Origin: WHSW01 sp963777775
GTDB taxonomy: Bacteria > Actinomycetota > Thermoleophilia > Solirubrobacterales > 70-9
NCBI GenBank assembly: GCA_963777775.1
Contig: CAVZRL010000010.1
Location: 1-64,000 of the forward strand
Length of the DNA: 64,000 bases
Direction of reading: 5' to 3'
The notes beneath the pieces are model-generated. The model was not told the origin of the DNA, searched no databases, and saw only the letters and a program-made list of their open reading frames with translations. Each line of letters opens with the position of its first letter. Position 1 is the stretch's first letter. This document shows, piece after piece, positions 59,529 through 64,000 of the stretch. The translations under genes were made by a program, and so were the position numbers.

Positions 59529-60566
59529 CTATCCGATGTAAATCGGGGTGCCTACGTCGACCTGGTCGTAGAGCTCGATGACGTCCGGAATCGCCATCCG
59601 CACACAGCCGTGCGAAGCGGCGCTGCCGAGCGAGCCGAGATCGTCGGTGCCGTGGATCCCGGCGCCGTCATAGATCCCCATCCAGCGCTCCTTGAGCGGG
59701 TTCTCGGGCACCCCGCCCGGGACCGTGGTGCCGGCCAGATCGCCGGCCCAGCCGGAGTCGGGGACGTTCCAGGCCGGGTCGACCTGCTTGTTCTGGATGC
59801 TGTAGAGGCCGGCCGGGGTGTCGAAGCCCTGGGCTCCGATCGCGACCGTGTAGGTCTTTGCCGCCTCGAGGTCCTTCCACAGGGTGAGCTCATAGCTCGA
59901 GCGGTCGACGGTCAGATAGGTCGGGTACTGGGCGGCGAGCTCGTCGGTGGTCACCTCGGGGGCGACGCGGTCGACCGACGCAGAGACCGTGCGCCGCTTC
60001 GGGCTCTGGACAGCCGACTCGAGCTTTGCCCGCAGCTCGTCGGCGTCGACCGCGATCCCGTCAGAGCCCTTGACCGGGCTGAGCGAGGTCGGGGTCGGCT
60101 CGATCGAGGCGTCGACGGGGTCGCGGTTGATCTCGGCCTCGACCTTGGCGATGAACTCGTCCAGTGACTTGCCCGAGTAGGTGATCTGCGGTGAGATCGC
60201 GACGTCCACCTCGCCGCCGGTCGCATAGCGCCAGACCCGGGTCGGCAGGCCGCCGTCCTGGCTCTCGGCAAGCGCGCGGTCGACCATCCCGTCGACGTCG
60301 GAGCTGACCCCGAGCTTATCCGGGTTGAGCTGGTACTTGACCCCCTCGAAGGTGACCGTGACCGGCTCTCGCAGCGGCTCGACCAGCTTCGCGTCGACCG
60401 CCTTGCGCGCCTCCGCTTCGCTCATCCCGGCGACGTCGACGCCGCCGATCGTCACCCCCTCGGCGATCTCGTCCTTGCGGGTCGAGTCCCAGGCGTAGGC
60501 ACCGACCGCCCCGACGAGCAGGACGGCCACCAAGACGAAGAGCGTGATCTGAAGCTTGCGTCCCAC
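59529..60566 (-). CDS. L,D-transpeptidase with peptidoglycan-binding-like domain
   Basis: A 345-residue exported protein: an N-terminal signal anchor (ITLFVLVAVLLVGAVGAYAW), a PG_binding_4-type region with EGVTIGGVDVAGMSEAEARK and a second half, then the YkuD catalytic domain ending GIHGTDDLGSLGSAASHGCV with Cys in SHGCVRM. It makes 3-3 cross-links in the cell wall or attaches proteins to it. Monocistronic, convergent with nothing; divergent from the cyclo-ligase gene. Confidence 0.9.
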   Translation of the reverse strand: MGRKLQITLFVLVAVLLVGAVGAYAWDSTRKDEIAEGVTIGGVDVAGMSEAEARKAVDAKLVEPLREPVTVTFEGVKYQLNPDKLGVSSDVDGMVDRALAESQDGGLPTRVWRYATGGEVDVAISPQITYSGKSLDEFIAKVEAEINRDPVDASIEPTPTSLSPVKGSDGIAVDADELRAKLESAVQSPKRRTVSASVDRVAPEVTTDELAAQYPTYLTVDRSSYELTLWKDLEAAKTYTVAIGAQGFDTPAGLYSIQNKQVDPAWNVPDSGWAGDLAGTTVPGGVPENPLKERWMGIYDGAGIHGTDDLGSLGSAASHGCVRMAIPDVIELYDQVDVGTPIYIG

Positions 60567-60719
60567 CGTGCAGAGAGAGTGTAGGAGGGCGATTCGACGG
60601 CGCCGGGACGGTTCCTATGGTGCAATCGCGGGTTCAGATCCTCGTGCGCAGGCGGCTCCGCCTCCCCGGCTCGGGCGGACGCATGTACGAGCGCGGGCGG
60701 GCATAGAATCCCGCTCCCG

Positions 60720-61433
60720 ATGCGGTCCAAGGATCAGGTCAGGCGCGCCGTCTGGAAGGCGATGGACCGCGAAGGTGTTTCGCGGTTCCCCGGCGCCGAG
60801 GGCCGGATCCCCAACTTCGCCGGGGCGAAGCTGGCCGCCGACAAGCTCGCGAGCCATCGGACCTGGAAGCGCGCGCAGGTGATCAAGGCGAATCCCGACT
60901 CGCCGCAGACGCATGTCCGGCGCCTGGCGCTCGAGGATGGCAAGACGATCGTGATGGCGGTCCCCCGGCTGCGCGACAAGCACCCGTTCCGGCTTCTCGA
61001 CCCGCGCAAGCTGAACGCCAAGCAGGTACGCGAGGCGGCGACGATCAAGGGCGCGCTGCGCCACGGCCGGGTCGTCGCCGACGAGAAGCTGCCCGAGATC
61101 GACCTCGTGGTCTGCGGCTCGGTCGCGGTCAACCTCAACGGCGCCCGGATCGGCAAGGGCGGCGGGTTCTCCGATATCGAGTACGGGCTGCTGATCGAGG
61201 CCGGGAAGATCGACGACCACACGGTGGTCGTCACCACCTGCCATCCGATCCAGATCCTGCGCGAGAACCTGATGATGCTCGACCACGACCTGCCCGTCGA
61301 CCTGATTGCCACCCCGCGCGCGGTAATCGAGGTCGAGCGCGACAATCCCCGCCCCCGCGGCATCCTCTGGAACCACCTCCAACCGCCTCAGATCCACGAG
61401 ATCCCGATCCTCGAGCGGATGGGGTACGCCTAG
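60720..61433 (+). CDS. 5-formyltetrahydrofolate cyclo-ligase family protein
   Basis: 237 residues: KDQVRRAVWKAMDREGVSRF, RIPNFAGAKLAADKLAS, then IDLVVCGSVAVNLNGARIGK and GGGFSDIEYGLLIEAG, the conserved GKGGG-SD-EY motif that binds ATP and folate. Enzymes of this superfamily convert 5-formyl-THF to methenyl-THF at the cost of ATP. This actinobacterial subgroup is longer than the E. coli type, and its substrate is not proven. A small hairpin (ccgctt/aagcgg, then tttct) follows at 61436-61455. Confidence 0.82.
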   Translation: MRSKDQVRRAVWKAMDREGVSRFPGAEGRIPNFAGAKLAADKLASHRTWKRAQVIKANPDSPQTHVRRLALEDGKTIVMAVPRLRDKHPFRLLDPRKLNAKQVREAATIKGALRHGRVVADEKLPEIDLVVCGSVAVNLNGARIGKGGGFSDIEYGLLIEAGKIDDHTVVVTTCHPIQILRENLMMLDHDLPVDLIATPRAVIEVERDNPRPRGILWNHLQPPQIHEIPILERMGYA

Positions 61434-61452
61434 CCGCTTATCCAAGCGGTTT

Positions 61453-62184
61453 CTAGTCGCGGTGCGCCAGTGGTGCGCCAGTCGGTGCGCCAGTCAGCAC
61501 GTCGCCAGCACCGCGAGCGGCTTCGGTTGCACGGTCGAGCTGGCCGCTCAGGTAGGTGTCGAGCAGGCCCGCCGCCTCCTCCTCGGAGCCCGGCATCAGG
61601 TGGCCGTAGAGGTCCAGCGTGACCGCGATGTTGGCGTGGCCCATGTAGGTCGAGAGCGCCTTCGCGTTGACGCCGGCCGCGATCATCAGCGAGGCGAAGG
61701 TGTGGCGGCACTGGTGCGGGGTGATCCGATCCAGCCTCGCCTCGGCCCAGGCGGCGTCGGCGCGGTCCTGCAGCGCCTTGCCGTTGAAGGCGTCGGCGGT
61801 GGTCCGGCCGAACAGCAACTGGTCGCCCTCGCGCCCGGTCGCCATCTTGTGCTCGACCAGGTGATCGCGCAGGACGGTGGCGATCGGCACCCGCCTGGCG
61901 ACCACGTGGTCGAGGTTCGAACGCATGCTCGCCGACTTCGGGTCGCCCCAGGTTGCGGGAGCGTCCTTAGATAGCACCCGCATCCCGCTGTCGGCGGCGA
62001 GGTAGGTGAGCCGGCTGATCTCCTGCTCCTCGGAGACCTGGAGGTGCTCGAGGCGGCGGTTGGCCAGGCGGTTAAAGGTGTAGTCCATCCCCATCGTGTT
62101 GAGGTCGCCCAGGAACATGTAGTTCGCCGCACCTCCGACCGCCTTATCGAGCGTCTTCTTGAACGCGAAGGCGCGGTCGATCAT
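61453..62184 (-). pseudogene. in-frame fusion: endonuclease/exonuclease/phosphatase end joined to integrase catalytic end
   Basis: One open frame of 243 residues has two unrelated parts. The first (MIDRAFAFKKTLDKAVGGAA, NYMFLGDLNTMG, MRSNLDHVVA) is the C-terminal half of an EEP-fold nuclease/phosphatase with its GDLN and LDH motifs. The rest (RRVPIATVLRDHLVEHK, then ITPHQCRHTFASLMIAAGVN, then TYMGHANIAVTLDLYGHLMP) is the catalytic end of a tyrosine integrase with HxxR, GH and Tyr, but without the first Arg. The junction is near 61900. The integrase 3' end contains three ggtgcgcca repeats. Probably not functional. Confidence 0.8.
61459..61493. repeat. three ggtgcgccagt repeats at the integrase end
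   Basis: Three copies of ggtgcgccagt (period 11 then 12) overlap the last codons of the integrase part. Similar helical-phase repeats lie at 28840, 51723 and 54386. Probable arm-type integrase sites. Confidence 0.55.
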
Positions 62185-62618
62185 GTCGGTCCGGGTACCG
62201 AAGCCGCCGGCGTCGCGCAGGCTCTTTAGGTGGAGAAAGAGCAGCGCGTACTCATCCTCAGATCCTTTTCGGCTTCACCGTGAGCAGCGAGCCGGGACGA
62301 AGGAAGGGGTTGTGCTCTCGGAACTCGAGCTTTCTGGGTCATAAAGCCCGTAACCGCGGGGCCGATCCCCACCAGGATCTCCTGGGTGTTCTCCCCCTCG
62401 GTGATGAAGAACGAGTAGCCGGGAAAGCCAGCCATCACCTCGCGCCAGACTTCTGCCCCCTCGACCTCGTACAGCGCGACGACATCGGGGGCGGGGCTGA
62501 CGGCGAACAGCGGGGCGAGCCGGTCCGAGACCGCCCGCGCCGGGCGCTCGGCGGTGCTCTTCGAGCTGGCGCCGAGATGCTCGACGTTCCACGACACGAC
62601 TGAGAATGCCTTAGCCAT
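62185..62618 (-). pseudogene. 5' half of the broken endonuclease/exonuclease/phosphatase gene
   Basis: From the ATG at 62618: MAKAFSVVSWNVEHLGASSK, APDVVALYEVEGAEVWREVM, FPGYSFFITEGENTQEIL. This is a proper EEP start (WNVEHLG, with the Glu metal ligand in YEVEG). Indels at about 62332 (before LEFREHNPFLRPGSLLTVKP), 62265 (before SEDEYALLFLHLKSLRDAGG) and 62190 (before MIDRAFAFKK) break the frame. The continuation is the first part of the fusion at 61453-62184. The enzyme would have cut phosphodiester or phosphate esters. Confidence 0.78.
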
Positions 62619-62739
62619 CTGAAGCCCCGGATCGCTGGTCAACGATCCCTGCGAGCCTATGCGGGTCGGTCCAAGACCGCAACCGCGAAGCCCCGGGTTG
62701 GCTACCCCTTTCACGCGAAGCAGACGTAGCAGTCTGCAT

Positions 62740-62848
62740 GGAAAGCGACACTCCGCCGGCGGCGCGCGTCGCCAACACCGCACCAGCGATCGCGAGGGTT
62801 GATCGCCCGACGGGACGGGTGTACCGTCGTCTCGGATAGGCACAAATT
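62740..62848 (+). promoter_or_regulatory. upstream region of the third giant regulator
   Basis: gcgagggttgatcgcccgac, gggacgggtgtaccgtcgtc and tcggataggcacaaattg are nearly the same as the DNA before copy 2 (minus strand, 27828-27890) and partly before 16240. Conservation across copies marks the likely promoter and operator. Confidence 0.55.
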
Positions 62849-64000
62849 GTGGCCCTAGAGATCCGCGTCCTCGGCCGTGTCGATGCGCTCGTCGACGGCC
62901 GGGCGCTACCACTGAGAGGAAGCAAGCAGCGCGGGGTGCTTGCGATGCTCGCGCTGCGTGCCAACCGGACGGTGAGCGCCGAGGAGCTGTTCGATGGCCT
63001 GTGGGCCGAGCGCCCGCCGGCGAGCGCCGCCAAGAACGTCCAGGTCCATGTCTCGCGGCTGCGCAAGGCGTTGGCCTCCAACGACTGTGGGGCGAGCATC
63101 GTCACCCACGGAGGGGGCTATGAGCTCCAGGTGCCGCGGGACGCCGTCGATGCGCTGCGCTTCGAGCAGCTGGTCGAGGAGGCAGCGCGTGAGCCGGCGA
63201 GCGCCGGGGCGAACGGCGCGGCCAGCGCCGCGCTTGAGCTCTGGGACGGCGCTCCGCTCGCCGACGTCGCCTCAGAGCCATTCGCACCGGCCGAGATCCG
63301 CCGGCTCGAGGAACTTCACCTGCAGGCGCGGGAGCTGGCACTTGACGCCGAGCTCGCCGCCGGGCGCCACGACGAGGTGATCGCCCGACTCGAGGGGCTG
63401 ATCGCGCAGGAGCCGCTGCGCGAGCGCCTGCACGCCCAGCGCATGCTCGCCCTCTATCGCGCCGGGCGCCAGTCCGAGGCGCTTGAGGCCTACCGCCAGG
63501 CCCACCGGACGCTCGCCGAGCAGATCGGGGTCGAGCCCGGGCCCGAGCTGCAACGCCTCCAGGAGCAGATCCTCGCCCAGGACCCCGCCCTCGACGCGCC
63601 GGCGCCGGTCGCAGAACTGCCGCGCGAGCTCGAGGGCGGCTCGCCGCTGCTCGCCGGGCGCGAGCGCGAGCTTCGCTGGCTGCGCCGCCGCTGGGCGCAG
63701 GCGAGCGAGGGCCGGATGGTCTGTGCGCTGGTCTGGGGGCCTGCCGGGATCGGCAAAACACGGCTCGTCGCCGAGCTCGCGGCAGAGATCCAGGGCGCCG
63801 GGGCGGCGGTGCTCTACGCCGGCGGCGGCGAGGTCGCCGACGCCGCCCTCGCGACCGTCGCCGAAGCCGGCACCGGCCACCGACCGACCCTGCTGGTGCT
63901 CGACTACGCCGACGACGCGCCGCCGGCGGTGCTCGAGGCGGCCGCGGCGCTTGGCGGCGAGCCCGAGGGCCGGGCGCTCATGGTCTGCGTCCTGCACCAC
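62849..64000 (+). CDS. giant SARP/BTAD-STAND regulator, copy 3 (continues beyond the window)
   Basis: The frame from the GTG at 62849 is open for 384 codons to the window edge. Winged helix (LEIRVLGRVDALVDGRALPL, AKNVQVHVSRLRKALASN), BTAD helices (ELWDGAPLADVASEPFAPAE, QRMLALYRAGRQSEALEAYR), then AAA motif WGPAGIGKTRLVAELAAEI and LLVLDYADDAPP. It is closest to copy 2 and shows no frameshift so far, so it may be the functional family member. The GTG is favoured because an in-frame TAG follows the overlapping TTG reading. Confidence 0.85.
   Translation, partial: MALEIRVLGRVDALVDGRALPLRGSKQRGVLAMLALRANRTVSAEELFDGLWAERPPASAAKNVQVHVSRLRKALASNDCGASIVTHGGGYELQVPRDAVDALRFEQLVEEAAREPASAGANGAASAALELWDGAPLADVASEPFAPAEIRRLEELHLQARELALDAELAAGRHDEVIARLEGLIAQEPLRERLHAQRMLALYRAGRQSEALEAYRQAHRTLAEQIGVEPGPELQRLQEQILAQDPALDAPAPVAELPRELEGGSPLLAGRERELRWLRRRWAQASEGRMVCALVWGPAGIGKTRLVAELAAEIQGAGAAVLYAGGGEVADAALATVAEAGTGHRPTLLVLDYADDAPPAVLEAAAALGGEPEGRALMVCVLHH

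Noticed and set aside
1..64000. CRISPR arrays or cas genes
   Set aside because: No regularly spaced short repeats with unique spacers and no Cas motifs were seen; the repeats present are gene ends or leaders.

Overview
The window is high-GC DNA from an actinobacterium, most likely class Thermoleophilia (Solirubrobacterales or a relative). This is an inference from protein style. The pointers are the many small NTF2/SnoaL-like proteins that begin MSQENVE and end ALEAAGLSE, a PhoD-type phosphatase end, a DUF4242 protein and a WhiG-type sigma factor. There is no rRNA, CRISPR array or recognisable biosynthetic cluster. Two complete tRNAs are present: Cys(GCA) at 28924-28995 and Gly(GCC) at 54475-54548.

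The first 29 kb is accessory DNA made of a few DNA modules copied several times and left at different stages of decay. (a) SnoaL-like genes at 2.8-7.2 kb, 14.3-16.8 kb and (minus strand) 44.3-45.2 kb share a fixed head and a fixed tail at the DNA level, as if their bodies were exchangeable. Two unrelated genes (SHOCT and cupin) lie between orphan heads and tails. One gene is duplicated almost exactly 11.4 kb away. One is a chimera of a SnoaL start with the end of a PhoD-like phosphatase. (b) Upstream of these operons, on the other strand, sits a small gene of 55-59 codons resembling a phage terminase small subunit. There are four copies, and two are followed by the first codons of a terminase large subunit. 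(c) Giant regulators (SARP/BTAD, STAND ATPase, membrane helix, WD40 propeller) occur three times: 9087-14199 is wrecked by frameshifts, 22748-27827 carries one frameshift, and 62849 to the window end is open as far as seen. (d) A leader of about 150 bp, joined to the last codons of the WD40 gene, is repeated six times, each time in front of a secreted-protein gene. Four of these form a tandem minus-strand array (17.1-22.7 kb).

From 29 to 51 kb the genes are ordinary: alpha/beta hydrolase, HAD phosphatase, DUF4395-thioredoxin, an FAD oxidoreductase divergent from a large LuxR-type regulator, DUF4242 plus universal stress protein, a glycosyltransferase, an ABC-2 drug exporter, methyltransferase, alanine-dehydrogenase-like enzyme, a glyoxalase-fold protein divergent from a WYL regulator, an MFS exporter, a CPBP protease and a two-component system.

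A roughly 3-kb island (51562-54520) is bounded by a 46-bp direct repeat of the tRNA-Gly 3' half. It holds a truncated integrase, a glyoxalase-fold protein and a run of overlapping small minus-strand genes. From 54.7 to 61.4 kb the DNA is core-like: RNase HI, EF-G-like GTPase, WhiG-type sigma factor, XerC/D recombinase, L,D-transpeptidase and a 5-formyl-THF cyclo-ligase family protein. At 61.45-62.6 kb a broken endonuclease/exonuclease/phosphatase gene is fused in frame to the catalytic end of an integrase, and the third giant regulator follows.

Recombination, not one metabolic pathway, unites the accessory part: repeated gene ends, chimeric pseudogenes, terminase and integrase relics, and 11-bp-period direct repeats next to integrase or tRNA remains.
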